This document shows positions 39,901 to 54,700 of a DNA stretch of 64,000 bases, in pieces. Positions within the stretch are counted from its first letter, which is position 1. Every line of letters starts with the position of its first letter. The DNA is taken from positions 1,488,001-1,552,000 of the forward strand of contig JAXDDX010000054.1 of the NCBI GenBank assembly GCA_034670405.1. The letters are read 5' to 3'. The notes beneath the pieces were generated by a model. The model saw nothing but the letters and a program-made list of their open reading frames with translations. It had not been told where the DNA came from and did not search any database. The translations under genes and the position numbers were made by a program. Source of the DNA: Hoplostethus atlanticus. Its lineage: Eukaryota > Chordata > Actinopteri > Trachichthyiformes > Trachichthyidae.

Positions 39901-42900
39901 TCTCTCTGTCGTCATGCCAGCTACAGCAAACAAGACCACATAGGCTCACTAGCTGCAGCATTCTTCTGCCAGTCACTATAGGCAAACATCCAATTGCTAC
40001 AGCCAAACAAAGCTGGCCCAGACTTAGCATTGCAATTGTTGGAAAGGCCGAAACATGGAGAGGTCAAAAGAGGCTGCTTGGTTGATAGCCACTTGGATGA
40101 TATGTTTTGCCAGTGACGTTGTGCCCTTGAGCAAGGCGTTTTCTCCTTTATGAAATCAGCTGAAAGCCCAAAATGTGATTTGAATGAATCATGCTTTACA
40201 GTAAATGTTCCCTTTACATCTCTTTCTCTCTATCTTTCTCGTTTCCTCTCCCTCGTCTCTCCCTGGTTTGTTTCTCCCCCCCTCCCCACCTCCCCAGATT
40301 GCATGCGCTGTCTTCGCTGCCCTGCTCCACTTCTTCTTCCTGGCAGCATTCACTTGGATGTTCCTGGAGGGCGTGCAGCTCTACATCATGCTGGTGGAGG
40401 TGTTTGAGAGCGAGCATTCGCGCCGCCGCTACTTCTACTTGGTGGGCTACGGAGTTCCCGCGCTCATCGTGGCCGTGTCTGCTGCGGTGGACTACCGCAG
40501 TTATGGCACCGACCGAGTGTGAGTATAGCTGGAACTAGTTTTGACTCCACAATCTGCCTGAATGATGTGTGCTCCCAAACCCCTACCCTAACCCCACGAA
40601 GTGACAATTATTTCTTTGAATTTTACTTATTTTAACTTAACTCTTTCTATAAACTTACAGTAGTGGACATGACATTTTGATGTATATCTCACAGGCTAAA
40701 GATGCTGCACAGGGGACTCAATGGCAATGTAGCATGTGCAAAAAGTATTTACCAGAGCACTTTCAAAATGGTCATTCCTTCATATGTACAATAATTGATA
40801 GCATCTTCTCAAAAGCTGTGGGAAAGGTTGGTCAGAGCATTTGGCTATCGCAAACACAATGCACATGCTTTTCTACATGGAAATCCTTCATTTTTGCTCA
40901 GAGACAGATATCATGAATTGAGCTCTAAGTGTTTTCAGTTTTTGTCACATTTCTCTGATCCATTCGTTAATGATCATGTGACATTCACACAAGGAGCAGT
41001 CCAGTATGATCTGTATATGCATGTAAAGTAGTGAAAATGTAGTGAGTTTATAGGTACGCAGCACTCAAACCGATCTGCCTTGTTTTTGGGTGTGTTTTTC
41101 TGCTGTCTAGACCAACTAGCATTGTAGTTTGACCTTCTGCTTGTTAGTAGAACATAAAGAATCAGTTTCTGCAGTTTAAACTCTAAACAAATTCCCTTTT
41201 TACTTGGAGTGCGGGCAGCTCTACCTCCTGCAGACAATACAGCAGAGACTAAGAGTCACCAGTGTTAATGTAACAGCTTGGCATGAGTAGAAATCAAACC
41301 CATGCAGTTACAGTACATGGACAGCTTCCCAGACAAGTGGACTGTCCACTTTACCAGCAGGACCTCTGGGGCAAGCATGGATGGTTACATACAACAGTTT
41401 GAATTTTCGACCATAGTTAGGGGTATCCTCATAGGTCCATTTATTCCTATTAGCGTAATGGAGGTACTGAAATTGACAGTGGACACAGCTAGATATGTAC
41501 ATGTTGACATGGCTACCAAAGATACAAAATTGATGTCTCCGTTTGACTTTACCAACAATATTAAAAAACCCTCTGTTTGGATGCCATTCGAGAAGCTTTG
41601 GATGAGTCTGCACCCTGCTTGTGTTTTTTCCCGTTTCCCCACTTAACCCCGCCATGCTGTGTGTATCTATGGCGACACAAATGCTGCTAACAACTTGACA
41701 ACTGTTTGTGTTGGTTTCGAGGGGCTTTAACAATCTTGCAGGAGGCGCTCCATAGCTATCGCTCATCATCAACTTTTAATGAAGCCGGTTACTCAAACTG
41801 CATCGCTGTGCTGAATTGACATTGTTTTGACACTGAAAAATGCTAACTCCAGGAGATAGTATTGCTGGATGAATGTCAGGCTATTGTGGTTAATGCCTTC
41901 AGCATTTACAGAGTGCCCAAATTACTGCACCGAGGGTGGAGAACAGAGATGGTAGAAATTTCAGGGATGGGGGTAGGGAGAGCGAGCAGGGCAGATGGAG
42001 AGAGAAACAGATGGTAGATTAAGAAATAGAGGGCGTGGAGAGAGAGAAACAATAAACTACCTGCATTTTTTGTGTTTCCTGTAGACGCTACCTGAGAAAT
42101 CATTTGTGCTCCCGCTCTTTCCTCCGAAGTATAAACTGGTCGGCGAAACAGTGTAATGCCAAGCACGCTATAGCCCTCCATTTTTCTCCTCTGTTAATCT
42201 CGAACCCATCTGAAAATAATGAAGACCAGCATCAGCAGTTTGCTTCCGAGATGTTTATCATATATGGCACACACACACACACACACACACACTCACAAAC
42301 ACACAACTGTTAGACAGTGCATTTGTAGATTGGCAGAGCCATAGTTCTTGTTGATGGATGAGGTGATAGCTGCCACCCCCTGAGCCTTGGCATCATGTGA
42401 ATAATTAAAGCCCGCCACCGGTGGAACAATTATACACAGCCATTGAAGAATGGGGGAAGGGACAAGGCGTGACACATGGCGAGTAGCAGGAGTTGGGGGA
42501 GGGCAAAACAGACCCACCTCAAATTGAATTTGCGACCATAGCAAGTGTTATCATGAGCAGCCTCACTAAGTGGAAACGAACAAATGTTTCAGTCCAAATT
42601 GTTCCCGATGGACAAGTAACTTAATCGTAGTATTAGTAGATGTGTGAAATGATCGACGCTATGTCAAGATTTTCCAACACATTTTGTGTGTCTGAATACG
42701 CCTTATTCCCACAAGCCGTGTGATTTGGTGCAGCAGCCTCAGGGTCTGAGAGCTTGTTGAGGTCACCTGTTCATTTTCCCCAGATCAAATATTAACAAAG
42801 TGAATGTAGATATCTCGCCGTTTCTCCTTGTGATTCCTCTAAATGTTCCCTCGAACAAGGCACTTAACCCTCCGCTACTCCAGTGAGGCTGCTCAGGGGT

Positions 42901-45726
42901 CAGCGAAACAAGGCTGTTGTTCTTCTCCAAGGTGTGGAGCGTATGTACACACGACCTTTCCTTCCCCGTGAAAATAAGTTCTGTATAAATAATAAAACAC
43001 CGTCTTCAAACTGAGGAGATAGAATGACCTTGCGTATTTCAAGAAAATTGCTGTCATTCTTCAATAGTCTAGTTGCTATTTCTGTTGCATTGAGGATACA
43101 GAACGCTCGGTGGACATTGTTGATCATTTTCACATACCAATGTAAACAAGTATTTGAGCTCGTACTTCAAGGCAGAATGAGCCGCAGGTACCGAGACAAT
43201 GGGAGGACTCATCACATCATGCTGATCAAGACAGATTCAAGAGGCCGCTAGTGATCTGCTTGGCCCAAATATTTCACATTTCACCGTTTCAGCTTATTAC
43301 CATGCCGATGAAACCAGCATCCGTTTTTGCAGATTAAGTTGACCTCGGCTCAAAGCACATTGTCTATTGAACTGATGTGTCAGCTCACGGCAGATTGGGC
43401 ATCCAGCACAAGCCGTTGGCATTGCATTCGCAGGGGCACAAGTACGGCTTCTGCCTTGGCTGGTACTTATTTATGAGTTTACATTGCTTGGGTACATAAG
43501 GAATCGGTAGGGGAGCGTGCAAATGTAGCATGTTAGCAAGGCACGCACAACTAGGCGCGCTCCAAAAAGCCAGACACAGCCATGACATAAGTGGCGAAGG
43601 GGAGGCAGAATGAGGAGGCAGGGGAAAAAAAATGACAGCCCGCAGCCCTATACCGCCCACCACGTCTTTCAATCTTTCTATGATCTGAAAAAAAGAAGGG
43701 AAAAAAGGGACAATAGAGCTTTCAGCATAATTTCTAACAACGATGTAGGGAGCCTTTGATAAGCTGCTGGAGTGCCGTTCGCTTTGTGCATCGGCGCTGC
43801 TGTATGTGTCTTATGTGTTTTCATCTCTTGATATAAATGAGGGGGAAGAGATATCAAGTCCCAGTCACCGCAAAGGAACAGTCAATTTTTGGCTTCATGT
43901 ATTCTCTCTTGTTTCAAAGTGTTGTCTGCTATTTTGGACAGTTCTTTGGAGACAAAAAAGCGAAACACATGTATAAACTTGGCCATGGCAGTCGAGCGTC
44001 TTGCCTGAATGTGAAATCTGTGGTCTGTCTTATTGTAAACATGCCCCAATTTGTCTTTTTTTTCCGAAGCAAACGGCACCAAAATAGCATTCACAGTGTG
44101 GAGCGTTGCATCTCATATACTGTAAAAGCAGATGCCTAACTACACAGACCCAGGTCACATTTCCCTAATATATTGTAGCTTGTATTTTTTCCTCTATTTT
44201 TGCGTGTTAACACAGTCCAAAGCCCCAGCCCAGTGGTCCTGTGAAGTGCCCCCCCACGTTTTTAATCTGCCATAAAACGCTACTGAATTACAGCTAATTC
44301 TGTCAGCCTGAATGACAACATGGTCGTACAAACTGTAATTTTCCAGCGGGCCAAAAATGGATGCGTCTATCTGGTGCACCAGCGGAGATTAAAAGATTAA
44401 TAATTCAGCCGCAGGTCATGAATCAACTTCTTTCTTTTCTTTTCTTTTTTTTTTTTTTTGGTCATTTCAAAGGAGCTCGCCCCGTCACCTTCCCCTCAAC
44501 CCCTTTTGCTTCTGGTGTCTGTCTCTGCTTTTTTTTTTTTTTGTTCGACAGAGAGCGATTGACTCTCTGTGATGTGTCGCCAGGAAGTACGAGGTCAGGG
44601 GAGCGCGTGTCATTTGATTATCGACATAATTGTAGGAGTCCGAGAGAGAGTCGTCATGGCTAATATGAACATCTATGACACTTTGTTGAGTACTTTATGT
44701 GTATGTGGTTATGTCTGTGTCAGGGCCAGGGTCAATCCAATTGTATTGGGAGTGCTACAGTTAGGATTCAATTGAGAACTAATTGAATCATCCATAAATG
44801 ATTAACTATGGTGGTAATTTGCTATCTGAACTGGCCAAATTGAAATGGTCGTTGTCCTCATTAAGCAGCCTTGAGGAACACCAGTACATCCTTTACTATT
44901 TTAGCTGCATCCCCTTTTCTCCTCCCTTTTGTATAGTGTATCTGCACTAGCTATGAAAGGCCATCATCCTCGCTGTCAGTGACACTGAAAGCCCCCTTTA
45001 GATTCTTACCCTCCAAATACTCCGTCATGGTCATAATTCTTCAAGCTCCTCGAAGGGATCTGGTCTGAAGTGCTTCCTCTGTGTCACTCCAGCTTCCCAC
45101 TTGATATATATCCTCTGAGCAGAAATATGAAATTGTGACCTCAAATCTTTTTCTTTCTCTCTCTAGCTAGATACCCCCCACCCACCCCCATCCTCTCTTT
45201 CTCTCACTTCATATCTCCCCTTTCTCTCACTCTTGTTCTCTTTCTCGTTGCAGTTGCTGGCTTCGCCTGGACACCTACTTCATTTGGAGTTTCATAGGAC
45301 CAGCAACCTTGATAATTATGGTAAGTGTGTCCCCCCTCTGCTCATTAACCCTACTTAGCCTGCGGGTCGGCGCTTAAATGGTCCGCAGAGATCCCTTTTC
45401 TAGCTTCCATCCACCCTCTCCTCCCTGCCCTGTTGAGCATATATGCCACCGCCGGGCACAGAGCCGTCCAGAAAAACGAATGAGGGGTGCACAAAATATA
45501 TTGCAGTTAGTCACCCTGCTGCAACCACTGACTGAGACAGTTTTGGCGGGAGAGAGAGAGAGAGAGAGAGAGAGAGCTCTGCTCAGTATGCAGTGTTGGA
45601 GTAATCCGCTCTGCGATTATGATTGATTTTGTTCCCCTTCCGACTCGCACTCCGCTACCTTTCTCTATCTCCTCCTCAGAGGTGCAGAGACACAGCTCCG
45701 GGTGCAGTTACACAAGCATAGGGCAT

Positions 45727-45789
<63 letters not shown>

Positions 45790-48700
45790 CTCTCTCTCTC
45801 TCTCTCAACTAGGACAATCCTTGACTAAATTAATTCTTAGTCAACTAATACTTATGTTTGTTCTACTTGTTCTGTCCAACTTGTAAAATGACTACTGTAC
45901 ATTATTCCCCTCCTTCGGGTCAATACATGTAAGATCACCTTTAGATTTAGTGTTTATCCATTTAAGCTAATACCTTACAGTGAATATTGTTGTGTGACGC
46001 CACGCGATGTGGTCACAACTCTCCAGGACACGAGTCATACATCATAAGACATGTTCACATACTGACATCAACTAAAATCTGACAGATTGGTAAACTAATC
46101 GAAAGATGGGGCAGCTCCATTCTCAACCCACATAATAATTTACTGTAGACTGCAAAGAAACCCAAAAATATGCAATTCCAACAAAAGCCACACACACACA
46201 CACACACATGCGACTCTTAATGCCCAGCTTAGATCCTGTTGCAGAATCCAAACATGCATAATGCACTTTCATGCTCCAGTTTGGAGTAATCATTCACAAT
46301 GGATCTCTGTGTGCCTTATGACTCACTCCTTTCTCTCCAAGATTCACAAACAAGAATATCTACATTTGGAAAGAATGGCTGGAGCAGAGATCCAACTTCC
46401 CCCCCCCTGGGAATATGATGGCGAGGGGGGGTTGGAGCAAAGATGCATTCATGAACAGTTAGAGAGGCTCAATTTTCAGACGCTCCTCCCATTAGCTGAA
46501 TGTCATCTCCCAGTGCACAGCAGTATCCATTAGCATGCTAATTGTTGTAATTTTTGAGGAGTCATTCTATCTGAAGTGCACCCCTATAATATGTCCACAT
46601 TTGACTTGTTTTCTATTTTTGTGATTAATGACTCCCAAAGAACAGGGAAATAATGAGATATCCTGAAGATGCACAGTGGGTCTGTTTGAGTCGAAGTTTT
46701 GCGATTTCCAGCAGTGAAATATGAGCGCTTTTGTTGTCTTTTGACTAATTGCAGTCTATTTCGGCAGACGTAGGCCCAAATTTATTTGAAAATTGCCTCT
46801 CGACTCCTTCAGATGCGCTCGACAAAAAATGAAAACAACTCCAGATATGATCAATCAAGAAATCCCTATTCGTATGTTTGAAAGAGTTTTGTTTCCTCGT
46901 CTGGTATTGAGATAAAAGCTGTAATGTATACAGCAGCAAGCATGATGTTGTGTGATGTCTTATCATTTGAAGACTGATAGTAATGCTAAACATTGTTCAG
47001 ACATTTGGCCGTTCACTAAAACTCCAGCTAATACCCCAAATGCTGTCAGAGGATGCTGCGTGTTTCGAAGATGCAGCAACTGAAAAACCCTCACAGATCA
47101 TCTCTTTAGCCAATAACTCACATGTATGGTATGAGAGTTATTCCTGAAGGTATGACTTTAAGTGTAAATACAGTGAGATGCAATGGCTCCCTCATGCAAT
47201 TATGCAGCTGCCTTGTCTCTGTGTTTCCTGTTTAGCCCCGATGTACCACCATGGAAGTTTCAGAGGATTTTGCGCTCTGTTTGGCAAAGTGGGAAACCGA
47301 GTCTTGTCGTGCAACATTACAACTTTGTGCTCCAAAGTGCCCTGATTTAAAATGAATGGAACTTGAAGCAAGAAACATACAAGCTTGATTTCAATCTCTG
47401 TGTTCTCTTTCTCACCTGTCTCTGTGAATCTCTGTCTTCTCTCTCTCTCTGTCTCAGCTCAATGTGATCTTCCTGGGCATCGCTCTCTACAAGATGTTCC
47501 ATCACACGGCCATCTTAAAACCAGACTCCGGTTGCCTGGACAACATCAAGTAAGAGCATTTAGGTCACTCAGATATCCATTAGAAACTTCCAGAAATAGC
47601 TTTGCATGTGACTTTGGAAAGAAATGTTGTTGGAAAGAAATGTTTCAAGATGAGAGTGATAGGCTCGCTTCCACCGAACCCATTGCGACGTCTGAGTTGC
47701 GTTCAGCACGGCTCTGTTAGGGAGCATAGCAACAATTGGTACGAAAACAGTTCAAGTTGACGTTTTCATCCTGTTTCTTTCTATTTAACCACCCTCCTGA
47801 TTTAGGAGTGACTTTGGTTTGTTGTATTTTGCATTCAAGCCAGTGTTCTTGAAAAATGTACTTTGTATTACTTCCCCCTTTTGGTATTTTGAAACCTTTT
47901 TAAAAGCACTTAAACTTGTGAATGCCCAACCCAGGGTCCAGGAATCTTGAGCCCTCCAGGTAAGCATCTCTCATTAAGCTGAAAGGTCGTGTCAGCCCGG
48001 GTTAAAATGAAACATGTATTCTGTTGGGTGTCCATTATTATCTGAAGAGCACGCTTGTCCGCATCGGAAAAGGCCAGGAGACAATGTGACAGAATTAACC
48101 TGGTCTTATCTCAGCGTCAACATGGTGCAGATGAATATTCATAGTGTGTGTGTGTGTTATGTGTGTGTGCATGTGCCTTTCAGCCTTCCAGATAACATGA
48201 AATTATGAATGGCATTATAAAACTCTGTGTGTGCTGGCTTTGGGATTTACAATCGCCGGTAAATATGTGTCTTTGACATACATTTACTCCGGGAGTACAA
48301 TTTATTCAGGGTTTTGTTATGTCCGGGCAATTAAAATTGAGTTCCAAGGAAAGGGGTGGACCGTTAAGGTTTCAGATAATAAAGCTTTACTTGAGCTTTG
48401 ATTTCCATTTGTGTCTGCCACAGGGGGTGGAAGAAGTACACAACCCCTTTGCTTACGTTTGGTAAAAATAGATATACCCTGGTGGACTAGTGCTCTGGTA
48501 AAAGCAAACACCCTCCATTCAGATTGACTTTTGAAATATTGCACATTCAATATAGTGGCCTCATGCAGTGCTCTGGAGAGCTCCTTCTTCTGTGCATTAA
48601 AGTCTGTGGATTAAAGTTGATGGGGTTGGTGATTCAGTTACACTCATTCTAATTGCATCCTTTAAAAGTTGGTTGGCTCGATGTCAAAATGTGCATTGTT

Positions 48701-51700
48701 TTTATGGACTGACCACCGGCTCTGTATGCACAATCTTTATCTTAAAGGCAACTGGTAACCAAGAATAATCTTGGCTGTGGGGTGAAATGCTCAAATGGAG
48801 GACAAATACCTCAAAAAAACTGTATTTTGATACAGTACTTAAGTAAAAACATTTACTTAGTTTTCACCCTTGCCGCTTATTTGTTTTAAATTATTATTAG
48901 AATTTGATGAGTAGCTATACTACAACTGAAAAAAGTTGTTGTTTCCACTGTACAGTGACACAGCATTTTTGGTCATTGTCTTAGACATAAGCTTCTCCAT
49001 CTAGAGTCAGGGCAGACTGATTCTAAAGGGGTACGGTTATTTCGCTGCTTATTTGCCATTTGCTGTCTGCCTTGCCTCTTTTAAGGCACTCTGGACACAT
49101 TAGTCTGCTTTATGGCCAGCATACTGGCTGCTGTTGTGTAGCCTGGCGTCACTGGCTGTGTTTCAGCAGTGGCCCTCGTCTGCTCTGCTCTTCTCAGCAC
49201 AATGACACACACATTCAGTCTAACAGAGACTAACGCACCCAACAAACGGATACATGACAGATGCATGTGCATGCTCACACACACACAAATGCACAAGTTT
49301 GCATACATGTACAAATAGATGCACACAACCAATCACACACACACACACAGCTTTACACGTGTGTTGTCTTTCACACACTGGTTGAAATACACACAGACAC
49401 CCAGTAGGCCACGCAGAAATCCCCTCGGTGGGCTCCGATGCACTGGAGCCTGGAAATAGATCGCTCAGCGGTGCAGTTTGATTCAGTTCCAGACCAGGAC
49501 TGACCCATAATGGCAGTTACCTCTTTGAGCAAAGGCTTTGTTCCAAAACACGAAGTACACCATTAAAAATATTTTGTACGCTAAACAATTATTGCTGGCA
49601 TAATAGTACAATTGATTATGGAACACGATTAAAGTTATTGGCTATCATAAGAATTGTGCTTGCAAAATACTTACACCGTATTTTAAAAATATTGAGTCAT
49701 GAATCTTGGCTTGTGTCAGATGAATGGAGGCTGACAAACATGTAGCACCATACTGTTTTTCAGGTTGGGGACTGATGGTCACCGAATGAGGTTTTCCCTC
49801 TGTTGCTACTTGTTTATAACGCCACCAGAGTGCTAGTTAGGTTACTAAGATGCTCTAGGCTGAACTATATTTCATTTTTCAAGCCTTTGCACGTGTGTGT
49901 ATGTGTGCACGTGTGTGTGCGGTTCCTCTTAGATTCATTACCTTGTTTGCTCTGCAGAGAGATATTGACTGCGGGAGTTCTGTGTACTGTATGATTTATC
50001 ACACTGACCTCCCACAATGTACCAGGGACACGACCTCTCGACCGTGAGTCTTACTGACCACAGAGTCCACGACGTCTCGGATCGGCATTGGAAAATGGAA
50101 TGATGCTGCGTGATTTTTGTCAGCCCTCATTCATCTGACATAGTTTTTAAGCCAAGACTCATTACTCATACACATTGGGAACGCTGGCTTGTACTGTAAA
50201 TATTAACCAGATACTGTTCGGCCAAGAATATTCTTAATAACCATAATGGATGTTAACTGGCGCTCCTGTCCCATTTTGAACAAGTGATGACCAAAAAAAA
50301 GTGAAGAGACTGCAGTCTTCCAGCTCTTAACATGGATCAAAATGAAGCTCATTTGATGATGTGTTTCTCTCAGCGTTGTAAAATGCCAGACTCCGAGATT
50401 CATTTGTCTCGTTTGGTGTAACGGTCAACGCTGCCCTGACCATTAGCCAGAACGTGGCTGATATTTTGATATTTTACCTCTTACCTTTCACATAACATTT
50501 AGTTATAGTTTCTTATCAAGGAGAACTGATTTGCTGATGATGGCATGGGTTAGTTCAGCTTAGCTTAATGAGGTGTGTCTTATTTTCTTTCATCTTTCTT
50601 CTATTTGGTTCGTCTTTATGGTTTGATGTCACATTTTCTGTTCGGATTTCATCACGCTGCTTTGTTTTAATATGAATGTTACATCTCTCTTTCGCCGTGT
50701 ATCTCCCCCCCCCCCCCCCCCCCGCTTTTCTTCTTTTGATTAGCACTTACATCTTTTTATGTTACGCTATGTTTATCTTTAACATCTTTTCCGTCTTCCA
50801 TTTTTTTCTCCCTTCTTCATTCTAGCTACCGTTATTATGACGGATGTGTTATTGTAGAGTGGCACTGGTAAGATGGAACATTTCTTAACAAAAGGTGTAG
50901 TGTAGAATTGATGTTGTGTTTGATGTGTTTTTTTCCCCCTCTCTCCATAATCCTGACAGCTACTGCCACTGCCATTTGATACATGGATTAGGGCATGACT
51001 TTTGCAGTGGTGTAACTAGCTTAACACTAAAACTTTTGGACTATTTGGAAGACGATGGACTGAACATCATCTGCGGAGAAGGGCTTGAATTTTGCCCACT
51101 CTCCATGCAGATAAGAAACTTCAAATTAATTATGCTAACTAGGATGATAAAGTGATAAAAATCCCCCTGACAACATCAAAAACTTTGTGATATTGATGTC
51201 TGTGGCAAACAGTTTCACGTGATTAGCATCTCCTTTCAAAAATACCTTTGGTTAAATAATTAACTCCCCGTAGAGTTAATCACAGCATTTACTCTTTTCC
51301 TCTCAGAAGCAGCCTGTAAAATGCCTTTTTACGCACATTTAAAAGGAGTTTGAATTGACCAATTGCAATCTTGTACTTAAATGACTCATGGTATTGGAAT
51401 GAACGGCACCTCTGCAAATTGTGTCATTCTGAAGGAAATTGGTGGTAATTTGACACCGCAGTCTAAAATACGTCTCTCCCCAGAAATCGTTCGGTTTTGG
51501 CATTTCAGCTTGATGATTATCACAAGCTTTTCTCACTTTTTGTTTCATTTGGAGGCCTAGCCTACAAGTGCTCTATCTTCTTCAGTTAAGGCCTCGGGGA
51601 TGTATTTCTCAAGTGGCATCATTGCGCGGCCCTTCAAACGGTTTCCGTGGGACACTTTCGGGTTTTGAGCGGCACTGAAATAGCTCAGATGAAATGGATG

Positions 51701-54700
51701 ATGTTCTAAAATCCATTTAAAATGCTTAATGATAATTTTATTTGGATGAGTTGAATTTTCCAATTTGATGCTAGAGATATGAACTGAGAGGATATGTTAT
51801 TGATATGTATTAATGACTTTCAGTGAATTCAGCGCGCTATAAGACTCTTAGCAACACAACTACTACATTTGTCAGTGAGTTGCTATGCTGTTAGATGAAT
51901 GCCAATTGCGGTTTCAGAATGAGGCTCTTACGACGCAGCCTTCAACTCATCCTCATATTTTCGTCAACTATCTCCAGAAGGCGATAAGCGGCGCACGATA
52001 CGAATCGCACCCTCTTCATATCCTGTCCTCTCGGATGCATTTGTTACGACCTCTGGTGTCTCTATCATCCACCATCTCTCGAACAAAAATTGCCGCCAGT
52101 TAGAGGTCAATATTTTCTTCTCTTTTTGCCCACCGCTTGTGTTTCCCTGTCCATTCGGCGTGATGAAGTACCTCTCCCACCAGGTCATTAAGACAGCCCT
52201 GGGAAAATTATGTTTAATGGTTGCCCTGGTAATTTCATAAATCATTTATTTTGCCGCACACCTGGCTCATTTATAACAGCTAACATGCTAAGGTCTGCCA
52301 GCATTTATGAGGGGAGCTAGCTACTGCTGTAAACCAAGATAATTATGCTTTGCACCTGTAAATCGCTAACAGTACATGTCCCTTCCCAAAATGTGTGAAT
52401 GTCTGGCCTTGATGTTTGGATGTGGATGCTGTGTGAAATCCAGTGATTATCTCCACTGCCAGAATAAGCCGTCTTCCCTCTTTGTGCATTGTTTTGGTAT
52501 TTTCCATCTTAATGTCTAAATTTGTCCCCTGTACAATTTACGTGATTACTTTCCATCCCTTTTTCTGTATGATTTACTTCTGCCTGTTTTCTTTCATTTT
52601 GTTCTTTCTCATATTGCTCAGCTATCAGGATTACGAACCTGAGATCAAGTAAGACAAAAGTGGAAGAGCCCTCTATCCATAATGCCATTTTTCATTTATT
52701 CCTCCGTAAGAACAAATCAGGACCCGCATCCATCTAGCTGCCTCTCTGAATCATTAACGTGATGTATTGTGGAGTACTCGGTTATGTTGAAGGCTGCATT
52801 AGCGTGCGCGCAGCACTCACAGCTCATGTGTAAAGCCTACGGATATGACACACTAGATTACGTTTAAGTGACACCTGTGTCTTCACATTGCACTCGATAG
52901 ACATAGACACCCTACTCACACATAAGTTACACTACAGTTACTCGTGAGCTGTTTCTAATATTTTTTCTGTCACTATCCACAGCAGGTGAGCACACAATGT
53001 TCTCCACAGACCAAGGGCTCTCATTCATTTCATTTTACCCCCACGGGCATATACAGTACAGTAAGAATTCACAACTACAAGACACTTAACACACGAGACA
53101 CGTAAGCGACTTCAACATGTAATATACACAGTAAATTGGCTGCCAATAAAAATGCCATATTTGATAGTCTGACCATAAGGAGGAGGAGACTCACACCCTT
53201 ATCGTGGAGGGCTTGCCTGCTTTACACCCACAGACCTTTGATGTGACGTATTGAACCAACGTTACTTTATTTCCATTCGATACGAAGAATGCAAAAAGAG
53301 GAGGTGCTTTAGGAACTACACAGTGCCGGTCATAACAGTATAGATTTATCCATCTAACATACATTCAATACGAAACGCTTGATTTTACACTGATTTTACA
53401 CTAAATCTGTTTTTTCCTCATGTGCCACCATCCCATTTTGAAGTTCTTTAATCTCGGTTTCACAATTTGATCTAATAATCTGTTGCTTTTCAAACACGCA
53501 GTGGCATCACTTGAAAGAGTGCAAAGAAGTAAAAAGGGGTAGCTGTCCCAAAGGAGAGCGGAAAATATAAAGATTAAATTCAGTTTCATCCTCATTTCTC
53601 ATCAATTTCTCTCCCTCCTATTCATCTGGATTCATGCATTTTGCCCTTCTGATAGGCAGCCCTCAATTTTCACTTGTGTTTTGATTAATTGGTGTCTCCA
53701 GGCATAAAAACTTTTTTCCTTTTTCTATTTAATTCAGTGAGATCACATTCTGCAGTTAAAGTTATGGCCTTTGAATCAGCCACGCACCTTATTTTCCGTG
53801 ATGCAATTTGAGTATACACTGATGAAGAAGTGCATAAAGTTTCAGTGCAAGGTTGAACCCAAACCATGTGTAAAGAAATAAGTTAACTCCTGCCTTGGTT
53901 TGACCTCCGAGGGGGCCACATGTACAAACCTTTTGAGCATAATTTGTAGTTTGTGAAATGTTTTGTAAGCTGGTTATTCTGCTGTGTTCCAGATCGTGGG
54001 TGATTGGGGCCATTGCCTTGCTGTGCCTGCTGGGCCTGACCTGGGCCTTTGGCCTGATGTATGTCAACGAGAGCACAGTGGTCATGGCCTACCTCTTCAC
54101 CATTTTCAACTCCCTGCAGGGAATGTTCATCTTCATCTTCCACTGTGTCCTGCAAAAGAAGGTACGGGTTCACTCTTACTGCTGCACTAGTCAACTTTGC
54201 ACATTGGCAGAAATCTGCACTTAGCACGCTCATGTTTACCAACTCGGCTGATCACTATACCAAAGAATACCAAACGGATAAGACAAGCAAAAGATGTAAT
54301 GTTGGTGAGTCGAGCGTTCTGTGGACAGAGCGCTCACTCGCTGCTGTTTAGAAGACAGTTTGTATTTTACTCTTAAGTTTTGATTCATCACTTCCTGTGG
54401 AGGATTTCCCACCAGTATTCATATCTCAATATCTTAATTTGGGTAAATATGGCAAATGTACAGGGTCTCAGTTAGTGGGGATGGGACGCTCTTCTCTGTT
54501 GCAGCCCCACTTCGTGATTTAGGCTGATAAAACATCTTCTGCAGCTTTACAGCAAATCAAGAGATTTAGTTTATGGATAATTAAGATCATTGTCTTTGGA
54601 TCTGGTCCACTGACCACTGACTGTTTTTTTGTGTATTTCTATGTATGTACAGGTGCGTAAGGAGTATGGGAAGTGTCTGCGTACCCACTGCTGCAGTGGA

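Larger units (their letters stand above)
45321..47457 (+). other. Intron K-L
   Basis: This is a 2.1-kb phase-0 intron with three microsatellites: GA at 45549-45576, a long compound CA/CT array at 45728-45806, and CA near 46188-46207. No gene was recognised. Confidence 0.8.
47550..50825 (+). other. Intron L-M1
   Basis: This is a 3.3-kb phase-2 intron holding a degraded GGTGGAA-type element (48421-48872), scattered short CA and GT runs, and a run of 19 C (50705-50723) about 100 bases before the M1 acceptor. Confidence 0.78.

Noticed and set aside
39659-40085. 123-residue open frames on both strands
   Set aside because: They are antiparallel shadows in intron I-J with no recognisable motif or codon bias.
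41308-41772. 154-residue open frame on the - strand, with a 114-residue frame on the + strand over the same bases
   Set aside because: The two frames overlap antiparallel, neither resembles a known family or has splice or promoter context, and both lie inside intron J-K. Probably chance or old repeat sequence.
43385-43672. Cys-containing 95-residue frame on the - strand
   Set aside because: [12 protein letters not shown] looked domain-like, but the cysteine spacing fits no family I know and the rest is low complexity.
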